Assembly (NCBI RefSeq): GCF_034702125.1
Contig: NC_085871.1
Coordinates: forward strand, 28,835,076 to 28,899,075
Length of the DNA stretch: 64,000 bases
Source of the DNA: Engraulis encrasicolus
Lineage: Eukaryota; Chordata; Actinopteri; Clupeiformes; Engraulidae
Direction of reading: 5' to 3'
Positions 10,583 through 24,500 of this stretch are shown here, in pieces (the stretch's first letter is position 1; each line of letters begins with the position of its first letter). Made by a program: the position numbers and the translations under genes. Under the pieces are notes generated by a model. The model saw only the letters and a list, made by a program, of their open reading frames with translations, ran no database searches and was not told the DNA's origin.

Positions 10583-12599
10583 GGTCTACACCTTTGTAGC
10601 TTGATGGTGCAGTGATGGTGGTCAGAATTGAAACTGTTTTGCCCCTGTACTGACAGTCCAATAGCAACTGACAGGAGAGAATATTAAAAAGTAGGCTACA
10701 TAAATGCATCAGGTGTGATACTGGTCTAACTGTTCCTATTTTTTAGCAACCTAATACAGTGAAGAGGGAATGAGGGTACCTTGCTGTTTTTCTCATAACT
10801 GAGTAATACATTGATTTATGTATGATATTAATTATGGGCAATAACTTCATAGAATACATGTATTTGCCTGATGGGGCGATGTTTAAAAAAAAACACGAGT
10901 GAAGGGCTCCCCCACCTCACAAAAGCCAATTTAAACACTGACCGGGTGTGATCAAAAAGAGTACTGACACACCATAAAGGCCAAACAGGACCAGAAAGAA
11001 CAGCCGGATATTTTTGAAATAAACTCACAATATGAACAAAAACAGAACTTTTTGTTCTTTTGCTGTACATTTTTGGTCCACTTAAAGAGGACTGAGTTTG
11101 GTTCACAGGGGACCAATATGCTTGGTTTAAAGGAACAGACCACCCTTTTTTGATTTTCACATATGTGCAGTATTTCCAAGCATTATTTATGAATGTGCAT
11201 ATAATTTTCGTCTATGTGTTTGCATTGCCCCGTTTAACAGTATAGCCACATTAGGCATAGCAATGCAAGTCTATGGTACAAAATAAAACACAATCAAATG
11301 TACTTATAAACCATTTTAAAATTAATGTAAAATTCACCAGAGTGTAAAACGGCAATTTAATTCCATCCAGTGACCACTTGTGGCTTGATGCTAAAGATAC
11401 CAGTTACTTCCAGTGATTATGCTAAGCTATGCTAATAATTCTGATCCAATAAATCTAAGCACTGAAAACACTGAGACGAAAATGATATGCACATTCATGA
11501 ATAATGTTGGGAAATACTGCAAATATGTGAAAATCAAAAAAGGGTGGTCTGTTCCTTTAAACTCATTATTTGTCAAAAGCTTCTGCTGACAGTAATGTAA
11601 AACACAGAAACCCCTTATGGAAATGAACGCACAATTACACACATGAGCAACTCATTGTATGAAAAATGTATGAAAGTCTGCCATTCTGAAAAACAGAGAA
11701 CATTTTGAATTTTGGAGCACATTTGAGAGATGGCAACCAACTGGTGAATCTTTTTCAATAGACCTTCTGGTCTGTAATCCACTATGAAAACCCTGACAGG
11801 AAAATAGGCCTAATTTTTCCAGCCATAGACTCTGTATGTGCATTTCAATCATAATTTTAAGCACTTTCCTTTGGATATTGCAAGGTGGCCAACTTTATTT
11901 TCATTTGTTTTAGTTTAGTCAACCTTTGTAAACATGTATGTAAGGAAATAGGACAGAATAGTGCTGAAAGTAGTTAATCGTTCATGAATATCACCTTATA
12001 GTACAATGTAATAATGCATGAAAACAAGTAATTTTGGAAAATGGTGGCCATATTGAATTCTGAGCAAAAATTGACGTGGCCCCATGTTTTAATTTCTTCC
12101 AATAGGCCTTCTGGTCAGTAATCCACAGAGAAAAGTGCGGTGGGAGGACGACAGGCCTAATTTTCCCAGTTGATGACCTGTCTATAATCCACTTTGCCAG
12201 ATTTTCAGGTCATTTGCCTCTCTATTTACCTCTCTATATTACATTTCAATATTTTATTGTTTTGCTAAAATGGAACATGTTGATGGAAAGTAAGGAGGGT
12301 ATGATCATTTGAGAAGCTGAAAACTAAAAATAATATGGGTATAGTACCATATACCATAGTGCATGGTTCCAAGTAGAGGGTGTCAATCCCAGTTGGGATC
12401 AGGGGCCACATACAGCTACTTTGATCTCAAGTGGGCCGAAATAGCAAAATATTGCAACCTGCAGCACCTTTGTAATAGACAAGAGGTTTACTTTTACCCC
12501 CCTTCTTGTATCTTTTTCTTTAAAAATTTAACATAAGTATAGCGCCTGCCTAAACCATTTGACGGCCCACATCCAGCACACAGGCCTAATGTTTGACAT
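10583..12599. other. Unique intergenic DNA with one TTAA-type MITE
   Basis: This stretch has no counterpart in the other duplication units. It holds the element at 11131-11556 and two diverged related segments near 11750-11830 and 12100-12180 (both with 'ccttctggtc.gtaatccac' followed by 'ggcctaattttcc'). No gene-like exon is seen. Confidence 0.55.
11131..11556. mobile_element. TTAA-target MITE (piggyBac- or Kolobok-type), 426 bp
   Basis: The termini AGGAACAGACCACCC and GGGTGGTCTGTTCCT are inverted repeats that continue for roughly 95 bp, and each end abuts TTAA (11127-11130 and 11557-11560). TTAA duplication is characteristic of piggyBac and Kolobok. There is no transposase. Confidence 0.85.
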
Positions 12600-12645
12600 C
12601 CCCAAACTAGACTGATGTAATGACTTGTCCTCTATTTTGTGTCCT

Positions 12646-13058
12646 ACATCAGGTGTTGTAGAGCCCCTGGCCATTACCACCACAGCTGCCGTTGGACCCC
12701 CTGGGTGAACTACTATGAGGAGTACTTCAACTGGTATGTGCCCAACTACAACTACCTGGCCGGAGTCTACTCCATCCACCACAACTCTCCCCAGTAAGTG
12801 GTCCATACTCCTAATTGGTGACATTTTAAATGTAGCCTATATAAAACCATATTCACAAAGTGCTACCAGGTATTGATACAAATGCATAACAAATACCTGA
12901 TGAATGCTAATCAATCAGTAAATCTTCCTGAATGCCTGGTATATTCTTATGTTCACATTACAGTTAAGAGCACGTCTCTCTTCTAATTTTCTTTCTTATG
13001 TCCTTCACCTCATTATAGGGATCGCCGCTTCAGGTTCCTCTACTGTGCAAAATATTGA
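12646..13058 (+). pseudogene. Dermatopontin-like remnant B (exons 6-7 only)
   Basis: Exon 6 survives at about 12646-12793 and exon 7 at 13019-13058 (ending A-K-Y-stop), with a normal intron between them. A 5-bp deletion removes the splice acceptor AG and the first bases of exon 6, and exons 1-5 are absent. The coding sequence is otherwise almost unchanged, with a single substitution seen in exon 6. The downstream poly(A) hexamer is AATACA. It marks the left edge of duplication block P and lies tail-to-tail with ZnF1. Confidence 0.9.
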
Positions 13059-14279
13059 CTGCAACTATCACAAGAAAGCCCTGCAAGGTCCTGAAAACAA
13101 TGTTTCTGAAAGGGGACTTTGTGTCCTGACTCGTGATACTGTGTTATCGGTCCTTTGCATGTCCAACTTTATTTTCAATATACTGTGTTTCTCCACTGTG
13201 GGAACTTTAGTTTTTAATATTCAAATGATCATACCATGGATGACAACCTGAAAAAGGATGTTGAAAACAAGTTTTTGCTACAATACATTTCACATAAAAC
13301 TGCTTACATCTGTACTCTTTATGAACAAACAATTTACAAGAGAGAATCTACACATGGAAAAATATGTATATATATATATTTATCATTATTCCAATAATAG
13401 TTTTGAAAATGAAGGGTTTCAGTACCACCAACAGCAGGTGTCCCCTGGACATTCACCAGATACGGGGTACAGTACAGTACACGTTATAGGTGTCAATTAT
13501 CAACACTGAACAACATTATTAACACTGAATAACATTATTAACATTTTAACAATGAAAAATAAAATAAACAGTATGCTTGTATTGCTGTGCTCAGACAAGC
13601 ATACGTATACATACATTGTAATGTAGGCGGGGTGCTGTTCAATACCCGTTGGAGGAAAGACAGAGACATTGGGGGAGTCTAGCCTATATATGTTTAGCCA
13701 TGTTTATCACTTTATCAACATGTTTAATCACCCACCCCCATCCTCCATACCTTGCTCTGCCTTTCCTCATTGGCCTTATTGCGTGTGTGTGCGCGTGTGT
13801 GTGTGTTATATCTATGAGAAGCTTAGAGAGCATCTTAGAAACAATCAATACTCTCCACCAGAGGGAGCCCATAGACCAGGCAGAGTGCAAGTGCACGTCT
13901 GTGTGTACTGTATGTGTCTGTGTGTGAGTCTCTCTGTGTGCACTGTATCTGTTCACATGTGTGCATCTACTGTATGTATATCTGTTTGCATGTGTCTGTC
14001 TGTGTGGACTGTATGATCTGTTTGCATTTGTGTCTGTGTGTACTGTATCTGCATGTGTGTGTCTGTGTGTACTATATACTGTGTCTATTTGCATGTCTGC
14101 ATCTGTGTGTACTGTTCATGTACTGTATGCGTCTGTTTGCATGTGTGGGTGTTGTGTACCAGATCAGTGGCATCAATACTAGGGTTGCCACCTGTCCCGT
14201 TGTTCCCTGATTGTCACGGTTGTTAATGGTTTATCCAGGGTAAAAACAAGAGCTTTCTTGGACACTGAATGAAGGGAGC
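13059..14279. repeat. 3' flank of B with TG-rich minisatellite, between B and ZnF1
   Basis: This is homologous to 39480-40640 and, in its first half, to 63050-64000. It includes a TG-rich tandem tract (about 13776-14150) built of 'tgtgtgtctgtgtgtactg' type units. No gene is seen; apparent ORFs here read the low-complexity repeat. Confidence 0.65.
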
Positions 14280-15412
14280 TTAAGTTGGTGTCGTTGAAGA
14301 ACTTCTGGGAGAGGAAGTCTTCTTATGCTGTTTGCAGTGGTAGGGCTTCTCTTTGGTGTGTGTAAGATGGTGTAGTTTAAGTGAGTTTACGTGCCGAAAA
14401 TGTCTCTTACACTGTTTGCACTGATGGGGCATCTCTCCTGTATGAATGAGCTGGTGTAGTTTGAGACTCCCCGCCTGTGTAAAACATTTGCCACACTGTT
14501 TACATTGATGGGCCTTTACTCCTGTGTGTGTAAGTTGGTGTGTTTTGAGATTACCTGCCTGGGTAAAACATTTGCCACACTGTCCACATTGATGGGCCTT
14601 TACTCCTGTGTGTGTAAGATGGTGTCGTTTAAGTGAGTATACGTGCCGAAAACGCATCTTACACTGTTTGCATTGGTGGGGCATCTCTCCTGTATGAATG
14701 AGTTGGTGTTTTTTGAGATCACCTGTCTGGGTAAAACATTTGCCACACTGTTTACACTGATGGGCCTTTACTCCTGTGTGTGTAAGCTGGTGTAGTTTAA
14801 GTGAGCTTACGTGCCGAAAACGCCTCTTACACTGTTTGCACTGATGGGGCATCTCTCCTGTGTGAATGAGCTGATGTCGTTTTAGACTCCCCGCCAGGGT
14901 AAAACATTTGCCACACTGTTTACATTGATAGGCTCTCTCTCCTGTGTGAATGAGCTGGTGTAGTTTGAGTTGTTCTTTCCGCAGAAACCTTTTCCTGCAC
15001 TGTTTACATTGATAGGCTCTCTCTCCTGTGTGAATGAGCTGGTGTAGTTTGAGACTCCGGGCCTGTGTAAAACATTTGCCACACTGTCCACACTGATGGG
15101 CCTTCACTCCTGTGTGTGTAAGCTGGTGCCTTTTAAGACGTGTTGCTGTACTAAAACATTTCCCACACTGTCCGCACTGATTTGGCTCATCTTCGGTGTG
15201 AATGCTCTGATGCCTCTTCAAACACTTCTTTGCAGTGAAACGTTTTCCGATGACAGAGCAATGACGTGGCTTCCCTTGATGGGTTTGCTGATGTGCTTTT
15301 AGAGTTTTCACATTACTGAAATCAGAACAGAGATACTTCTTCAAAGTGGTCTCTGGGGCGGCAGTAGATTTAGGAACAGCTGACAAAGCAGGTTGGGACA
15401 CTCCTCCTGTTC
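14280..15412 (-). CDS. ZnF1 terminal exon: ten-finger C2H2 array
   Basis: The last exon begins after the acceptor TTGGTGCAG and completes a split Gly codon from exon 10. Two N-terminal finger-like units (YLCSDFSNVKTLKAH and HCSVIGKRFTAKKC) lack one zinc-binding Cys each. Ten intact fingers of the form QCxQCxxxF-x5-L-x2-H-x3-H follow, then a broken finger (HCKQHKKTSSP) and the stop. Helix residues -1/2/3/6 vary between fingers (T-A-R-R, Q-R-S-L, R-E-Q-L, H-S-S-L and others). Confidence 0.93.
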
Positions 15413-17758
15413 CTGCACCAAGAACACAAAACAATCATGAATCTTCATCTTAAGTATCCCTGCATATTATAACATGCCAAAATATGCACACATATATACA
15501 TACATACCGTTATTAAAAACTGTACATAAATTATATTAAGATTTTATTCAAGATTCAAACTACAAATGAAATAAGAAAAACAAGTTCAATTTTACTTGAA
15601 GCATCAGAATAAAAACACAAAAGTTTAAAAGGAAGATTATTAAAACAAGTTTAGATAAATAAAAAGAGTAGTCAATATAAATGGGTTTCATCATGGTTGC
15701 ACTGTGTGTAGGACAGAGGCAGAAAGCAGTGTTGTTTTCCATTTACACTGTGAAGGTAATGGATGATTTTTATGCCTAGCAAAAGGCATCAGTTTTCTAG
15801 GACCTGAAAGAAGTTGGGTTTTATTACTGTGTTGTATTGTAGTGAGTACTGAGTGAGCAAAGACAGGAAAAGGGTCTCTATGCTGAGTAGCTATCTGTGC
15901 TCTTTTAATGAAGCGTTCGTGGAAGTGATATTGTGAAATGTGTTCAATTTTAATGTTGCAACACAACTAATCAAGCAACGAATTAAAAAACAGCATTTTG
16001 AAACAAATGTGTTTCCTATGTGAAAGAAAATCTAGCCTTCACATGTTTTTTTACATTTCAGTGTGGCCGGCACATCATAAATAATGGAGCTATAGTTTGC
16101 ACCTTAGTAAGTGTCTTACTTTTTTCTAGGTCAAGATTTCATGTTACATATGTAATATTATTACGATGGGGAATGTGCTGTGTCTACCAGCCGTTTTTGC
16201 TCACAAAGGAGCGATTAGTAGACTAACTAAAAGTAATACACAATAGATTTAAATGGGGTTTTGCAATGTTTTCTGTTGTGGTAAATGCCTCTCTGCCTCG
16301 TGTTGGTGTGTGTAGGCGCACTGTAAACATTGAAACCCGTCTATAGATGCAAGAACCAGAATAAAAACACAAAAAAGATCTTGAGTTTTTAGCGTGTGCA
16401 GAAACAGAGCATAGGTGTGTTGATCATGTTATGACAAAAGGTAACCATGGCTGTATCAAGGTGAACATTGCTACAAAATAAGAAATAAGAATCCTTCCAG
16501 GGAGAGAGTGAGTGAGAGAGAAATTTCTTACCAGTTTTGGGGTTTTCACCATCTTTGTTATTCTGGTGGTCTTGTGTTCTTTGATGACATTGTGTTGCAC
16601 AGCAGTCGACCACTTGCACTGACAACCTCCTGCACTTGACCAGGGACGGAGGATCTGGAAGGGACTGGATCATCACAGAGCTGATGACTGGAGCGTTGTC
16701 TGAAGCTAAACTGGCGACTGGAGACATGTCTGAAGCTGAGCTGACGACTGGAGTCATGTCTGAAGCTGAACTGACGACTTGAGTCATATCTGAGCTGACG
16801 ACTGGAGCCTTGTCTGAGCTGACGACTGGAGCCAGGTCTGATTTTTCATCTTCTTCCTAAAGCCCATCAATGGAGGACAGGACAAAGAACATTTTCAAAC
16901 AGTTTCTGTAATTGACCCTTTAATATTCTCCTTGTAAGAACATTTTCAAACAGTTTCTGTAATTGATGCTTTAATATTCTTCTTGTAATGTCAGGTCATT
17001 TCATTCACACTATGTATTTTGTCTTTAATGGAGGACGGGGGAAAACAGAATAAGTGTATGGCATCAACATGAGTACGTAGATCAAAGAAGTCTTGAGCTA
17101 ATAGCAGTATCAGTGGATATCTAAAAACAACCATTTGTTCAAACATGTATACTAAATTACATATAAAACTGGTTTCATAATTTCAGTAAAAGTCACTCTA
17201 CCTGCACCGATTCAGATTTGATATCTGCAGATGAGGAGGTGATCTGTTCTGGGGCAGAGATAGTTTCATCTACAGAACAAATAAAAAAAAACCCAGATCA
17301 ACAACAATTAAAAGCACAAATAGTCTTGTGTGGCAGAACAATTCAGTTAAGTACACAGGAGTGTATCAAATGTTTATTAGTCAGCAGACATTTGTTTGCC
17401 AACTAGTAAAATCAAATGGGAACAAAAGAAGATAAACTCAAATATCTGTTTCTATTTAACCCAGGCCCCTTGAGTGAGTATCCATCATGACCTCTGGCTT
17501 TGACACTAAGGTGACATGACAGTCAAACACTCCCACAACCCCTGTGATGATCCAAATAGCACACCCAACTTTTCAGCAAGAAGATGGGCACTGGTAGATA
17601 CAGTGCGTGTGTGTGTGTGTGTGTGTGTCATACCAGATTGGGTACACTGATATCCATCAGCAACAGCCACATAATATTCTTCCTCTTTAATGCCAGTGTC
17701 TGCATTCTGCAATGGACCGTCCTCTTCTTTCTGCAAAACAGGAAATATTATATTGTAT

Positions 17759-17814
<56 letters not shown>

Positions 17815-18456
17815 GTTAACATACCACCACATTGGGCTGGCTCTCTCCTTCCTGCAGTCCTTCAGTCACTTCCTGAATCGTCCTGCAGAAGACACAGATC
17901 TCAGAGGTCAAAGTTCAAAGTAAATTGGCAGTTGATGTCAATGTTCAATGGGGTGCCAAAGTCACACCTTTCTACTGATGGAGCATGGGTCACAACTCAC
18001 AAAATTGTTGAAAGAAAGTGAATAGGGCGAATCCAGCTCAATCCTGATTGCGTTTCAGATGTGTCCTGGATTTCACATATGGCAACAGTGAATTTTAAAT
18101 ATTTGGATTGGCGTTGAAAAGTACTTTCCGGCGGGGTACAAATGTTATTTTAGTTTTTGAGCGAAAGTAGATAATAGATTACAACGTGTCGTGCGCCTCA
18201 TGCATTTCATGTGAACCGAGGCTGAAGGCGCGCAGTCGGCTCTACCGCTGCACCACGGCTCAAGTGGCTGCATGTCAAACATGCAACTTCTCTTGTGTAG
18301 TGAAAATAATTCTGTATTTTGGTATGCACACAACTCACATAAATTCTGAGGTACAGCATATGTGTGATTTAGGGGTTAAGGCAAGGTGTATCAGAAAATA
18401 GGGCGGAGACTTCAGAACCTTGTCAAGGTACTATGCTAGAGGTTTAACCATTCCTC

Positions 18457-18509
<53 letters not shown>

Positions 18510-21500
18510 CGGAGGCTAACTAGCACAGAGTTGGCGTGGAACGTTGGTAAACCTCCCTCCGATAGCCTCATACAGTCTCGTGCCGTTGGGCCGAGAGACT
18601 AGGCTCTTGGCCCAGCGGTATCGTACTGTGTCTCCCATTGCCGAACCGTTGTAGTTGACGAGGTCGCACGTTCGATCCCCGAGGGGGGTGAACAGGTGCA
18701 AGATGACCTCCGTCACAGTGGTGCCGCTGACCCGGGATGGGAGTGAGGTTTAAGGGGGAGAGTGTAACGGAGGCTAACTAGCACAGAGTTGGCGTGGAAC
18801 GTTGGTAAACCTCCCTCCGATAGCCTCATACAGTCTCGTGCCGTTGGGCAGAGAGACTAGTCTCTTGGCCCAGCGGTATCGTACTGTGTCTCCCATTGGC
18901 GAACCGTTGTAGTTGACGAGGTCGCACGTTCGATCCCCGAGGCGGGTAAACAGGTGCAAGATGACCTCCGTCACAGTGTGCGTGTATGTGTGTACCTGCA
19001 ATTGCTCTGATGGCTCTGCAGCAGCTCTTCCAGGTCTGCCAGATCATTCGTCAGGACAGCAATACGCTGCATGAAACATAAGCATACTCACTCAATGTAC
19101 ATCGATACAAGTACAAAAATGACTAATGGCCTGTTAATACAGTTCCTCCGTTTCACCTATATTGTTTCAATATGGGGAGATTTGTTACAGTTCATAAACA
19201 AGTGAATCTGAGACAACAAACGTGCAGCCCATTTCATTCACCATTGTGATGGGTAAGACTATATCTTACAAAATGGGACAGAAAAACGTTGCTGTTGGTT
19301 TGAAGTAAACTGGACCAATGAGCTGACTGCTAGAAAAGGTGGACCAACATTATATTGCACCCTATGGGTTTGGAATGGGATGGCACTTCAGTTACACCAT
19401 TTACTCCATTGTACCTAATGAGATAGACTATGTTGTTACTGAAAAAACAGACAGGTCTACTGGTTACTCAGATAAGTTACTTGTGTTGGAAGAAACTCAT
19501 GTTTCTTACTTTTGACACCTCTGGACACAGGTACATCCAGCTGCAGCCTGCAGGATGGGAACCAATGTGTGACATCACACAATGCCAGCACCAGCCCCAT
19601 ATGTCATCCCATATAAATGGGAGAGAGAGAGAGAGAGTTTGCATACCATCACATTGGGCTGGCTCTCTCCTTCCTGCAGTCCTTCAGTCACTTCCTGAAT
19701 CGTCCTGCAGGAGACACAGATCTCAGAGGTCAAAGTTCAAAAGTTAACTGACAGTTGATGTCAATAGTCGTGTTTGCAATGAAGCAGATTTTTGCTTGAT
19801 CACAAGATCTGCTTGGTCTTAGAAAGGTGGGGCTGAATGCTTAGCAAACAAGGTGCAGAAATATCTAATGTCACTTCCCAAGACATAAAAAACGCTGTTT
19901 CCTACTTGAAGCAGCGAGTGAACTTCAGTGTGTTTGTGTGTGTGTACCTGCAACTACTCTGGTGGCTCTGCATCTGCTGTTGCAGGTCAGTCAGTTCATT
20001 CGTCAGGATTGCAATACTCTGCAGAAAACAAGCAAACACACCCAGTCAATGTACATCCATCAAATCATACATAATGACTGCACTGTATTCCCCAGCAGTA
20101 CTATGAACTAGAAAAGTTTACGCTGTAGTACTCAATATTGCAAAAATGTCCAGATGACATACACATTTTAGGTGTTCTCAACAGGTTTTCAGGTACCAAT
20201 AAATTAACTCTGGTTGGCATTGTGTTTTTAAGTACAACTGACATCCTAACACAATGTCTTTGAGTTTGTAAATTGGAACTCTATCTGGCATATGAGTGGT
20301 TAGATGTCTTGACAACAGCTGAGGCGACCATGGAGTAGTGGTTAAACAGCTGGTCTTCAACCTCAAAGGTTGCAAGTTCAATCCCCAACATGGAGATAAC
20401 CTTACCTACTTCCATACTTTCTGGAACATGGTATGAAAATATACAGATGGCCACAAGACACATGACTCCAGCTTTAATTAGCAATATTTTTCACATTTAA
20501 TTTCGAGCGAAATTACGAAAGAAAAATGCTTAGGTAAAGCAAAACAATGTTTGAGCTGCTGTGGTCTGGATAGGGGAATGGCCACAAGATCAGAGGATTG
20601 CAGGTTTGAATCCTATATCTGACATATGAGACTATGGATGTCAGCATGTTGTGCTTGGGCAGTCATGGACTAACAGTTAAGCAGTTGGCCTCAAAACATG
20701 ATGGTTTCAAGTTCAATTCCCAGCACGGGATGTTAGTTAAAAATAAAAAAAAATCACATTCAACATTATTGTTTTGGTATGATGTCAGTTGGCCGGATTT
20801 GAAGTGGAAAGTATGTGTGAAACACATTTGACTGTTAATTATGAGTAAGTCCAATACTTCCTAACAAACAGGAATAACTTTATACAAATAGGCAACAAAA
20901 CCTGCAGTTGAGTGGTGTTGGGGATAGTCTTCTGCATGTAGCCGTATTGGCATGTCCTTATCTTGAGGTTGAGAGTTCGAATCCTAAGGCTGGGTCACTC
21001 ACTTTTTTGGTTGTTTTAGTTGTTTTTTTTTATTGTTTACCAGCTTCTGCTTTGTGTAAAGAAGAACCCATTCATGTCAGAACCATAGAAACCCTATTTT
21101 ATTAAAATGTAACATAAAATACAAACTTATCTAAAAATGGTGAATCTGTCAATGGGAGATAGATTTACTCAACACCATGTGACCATCAAACCACAACTGA
21201 CAACTTGGCATGGAAAAATGTGTCAATCAACCTCACTTCAAGGTAAGAAAAGACCCATAAAAGTGTGTTGGTGTGTATGTGTAGTAGTTTACTATGTTGC
21301 TGTGTGTGACCTTAGGTGCTCTTGATGCTACACTGTGTGTATGTTATGTTAGCAACTTAGCTTAGAATGTTAGCTACTGCTAGTTAGGCTAGCACTGTGT
21401 AGGCCTTTCATACAATTTCTTTTCTTGTATCATACATCTGCAGTGTTGCATTTTCATGATGACATATTGCACATTGAACTTCTGTATAAACCAGTGTAGC

Positions 21501-24500
21501 AAACCCAGTGATCATGCTGTAGGGGCCTAATCCAACAAGTCCTCATGAAAGCCTTACACTTATTAGGCCTATTTATGCTCCACAGACAGCCGATATGGGA
21601 CCACCAGAACTCAATGATCCATCAGCTCTGCTCAACACTCCAAAGGACAAACAACTGACTGTGTTGTGAAGTCTGACACTATTTTGGGGGAAATGTTATT
21701 GTAAGTTATATGGATCTCCTTCAGCCACCAACTCCTAATAAAAGATTCAGAAATGGACAACAAATAAATGACTAAATTCCCTAATGTGTTGAGGTTGATT
21801 CTTTGTAATATATTGACTGTTGACTGTATAGACTGGGTCTAAATTTTAGAACAGATTGTTGTGTATTGTATGATTGTTGTGTTATTGTCTACTGTTTTTG
21901 TTTGTCAACCACATGGAACAAAAAAAAACTTGATATAAAGCATTGTTCACGTTTGTGGAATTAAAGCTCATGTTATATTTGGTTTAAACAGAGGGGTGGT
22001 AGCCTAGTGCATTAGTATAAACCAACCAATCAATAAACCAACCAAGATTTTTTTGGCTCTAAAATGGGAAAACATAAAACTTTTAATTTTGAAATAAAAA
22101 ACTTAGAGTCAATATAGCTTAACAATGCTGTACTTGTTTACTTTAAAATTGTAACTCTCTGCTAAGTACTAATTGCATTGATTTTTGCACAGTTCTCGAA
22201 ATATTTATGTCAATGGAGCATGTTAGATCTTTGAGTAGCAGCTACTAAAACATTCAAGATTTTATTTTTTCTCATAACATTTGTTTTCACATAACATGTC
22301 TGATTTTATGTAAGACTTAAAACTCAACTCAAATCTTTTGTGTAAACAATTGTTTTCTGTGCATTTTAGAGTTTGGAGTACATACTTGACTTGGGCTGCT
22401 AAAAACTAAAAATCTAATTATGGAATTAATGTTTTCAATCTTTTCAGTCATTTCAAAGTTTTTGATCATCTTCTTAACTCATTGGCTGCCTTAGCCGTCG
22501 AATGACGTCATTTCGAATAGTGACGCCCCCTGCCTTCGACGTCGTTCGCCGATAATTGTGTTTTTTTACAGCCACGCCTTGAGGACGGTCTGACCTATGT
22601 TGTGTATTAATTTCACGCCTCTAGTCATGTTCTAACTATTCCTGTAGGTGGCAGAAGTGTCCTTAGGAACAGTCAGGGCAGGGCATTAGCTCACATCAAG
22701 AGGAAATGTCAAGACAAAAACATCCCATTTTACTATTATAATCTCAAAAGTAGCATAGCAAAATCATTTGTGAAAGTAAAGCACCTGTGACAGTAGTCTA
22801 CTTTCTTGCCCTCTTATTTTAACACAGGTATTCTACTGATTTTAGTGTCCGAGCCTGACAAAAAAAAAAACTTCCTCTCATGACCAAAATACACCCCCCT
22901 GTTGCCATCTAGCTAGTAGGCATTGACATAACTAGCTTGCCCAAAATATACCATGTTCAACCAGAGATGATCTGTGTGGCAACTGTTTCATTTTGGATAA
23001 TGTGATCAGCCTACACAACATCAGGATGATGCGTACAAAAGATCATCTAACAGGAAAATGCACGGGAGTAGTGGTCACCTCAGTTGGGAATGTTTGGCTA
23101 TTGTTTGCTACGCTAGCTAGCTAGCATGAAATCGCTAACAACTTACAACTAAGCCTAAATAAATGAGCCTTGGTAAGTCAACTATTTTTACCCATTCTAC
23201 AGTTGCAGTTATGGATTTGTATAGTATGATCAGCTTACTGTATCATCAAAAAGACAGGGGGGTTGCAGATTCTTGGAACAGTAGGTTAGCCTTTGTGTCT
23301 GGTCAGATACATTCAGCTCACATGAGAAAGCATTGTTTAGCCTCAGACCAGCTAGCCTTCCCCACTCCAATCGGCTTGTGAAATGTTGGATATGTGATCA
23401 GTACTTTATCAAAAGAAAATTCATTGAACAATATATGGCAAGATCACTATATCAGAAACATGATGACAGTAATCATCAATCTGCAAATTGTCCGCTCTGC
23501 CAAAGAAGCAGCAGTAAGCTAAGTTGTGCTGCCAGCCTGCCTCCCAGTTCACACGGTACAGGAGGAAACACATCAGCTGTGATTTGTTCCTCAACTGGAG
23601 GACTAGCTAAACAGAGGGACTATGAGACAGTATTTCTGTGAGTTTAGTATTTCACATGAGTTACATGCACCTGCTGTCATGATCCATTGTGCGCGCCAGC
23701 AACAAACCAAAACACTCTTGTTTTCAAGCCCAGCCCGTTATATTTCAGTACATTATTAGGTTGAAAAGACCATACAAACGATCTTTTGTTCTGGCTACAG
23801 ATGACAGGAGACTCTGTAATAGCATCTGATAGGTTTGGAGTTGTTAGGACGGTGTCATTATGAGCAAAAACACTTGCAATTGTACAAACCCCAACTCCGA
23901 TGAAGTTGGGACGTTTGGTAAACAGTGAATAAAATCAAAATGCTATCATTTTCAAAACATTCAATCTATTCATTAGATGGAGAATAGTGAAAAGACAACA
24001 TATTAAGTGTTAAAACCGAGAAAAAAATATTGTTTTGGGGGACATATGTACTCATTTCTAATTTGATAAATCCAACACGTCTCAAAAGAGTTGGGACGGG
24101 GACAATAAATGGCAGCAAATGTCGAGGAAGACTAAAAACAAAACAAAAGACAACACTTAACAGTTAAATACATTAACCGATGAGATGATTTTATATAAAA
24201 AACATTGTTAATTCCTATCTTGGACATGATTTCACCAGCTTAAATGGTGGGTGTATTCCTTGTCATGTTTTGCAATGTTTTCCTTTCTGTAGTGCTTACA
24301 GTGTGACAGGTCTTGACCAAAAACCCACCATTTTATCACCTGCTGGTCCTTATGATGGAGCCAAACTGTTAAAACATAGTAGAGAATGCAATTTGACCTT
24401 ACTATGTGGCAGTAATCGAAGATCTCCCATCAAAATATAATGCATGAGTGGCTTGTCATGCTGTTTAAAACCCATTTATACCATTCAGCACTGTATTTAA

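Noticed and set aside
13649..14226. Cys/Val-rich plus-strand ORFs between B and ZnF1
   Set aside because: They are produced by the TG-rich minisatellite; lengths differ between blocks with frame changes.
19430..19747. A 105-codon plus-strand ORF near ZnF1 exon 5, with a counterpart at 45957-46286
   Set aside because: It is antisense to exon 5 and reads a (GA)n tract; conservation reflects the duplicated blocks.
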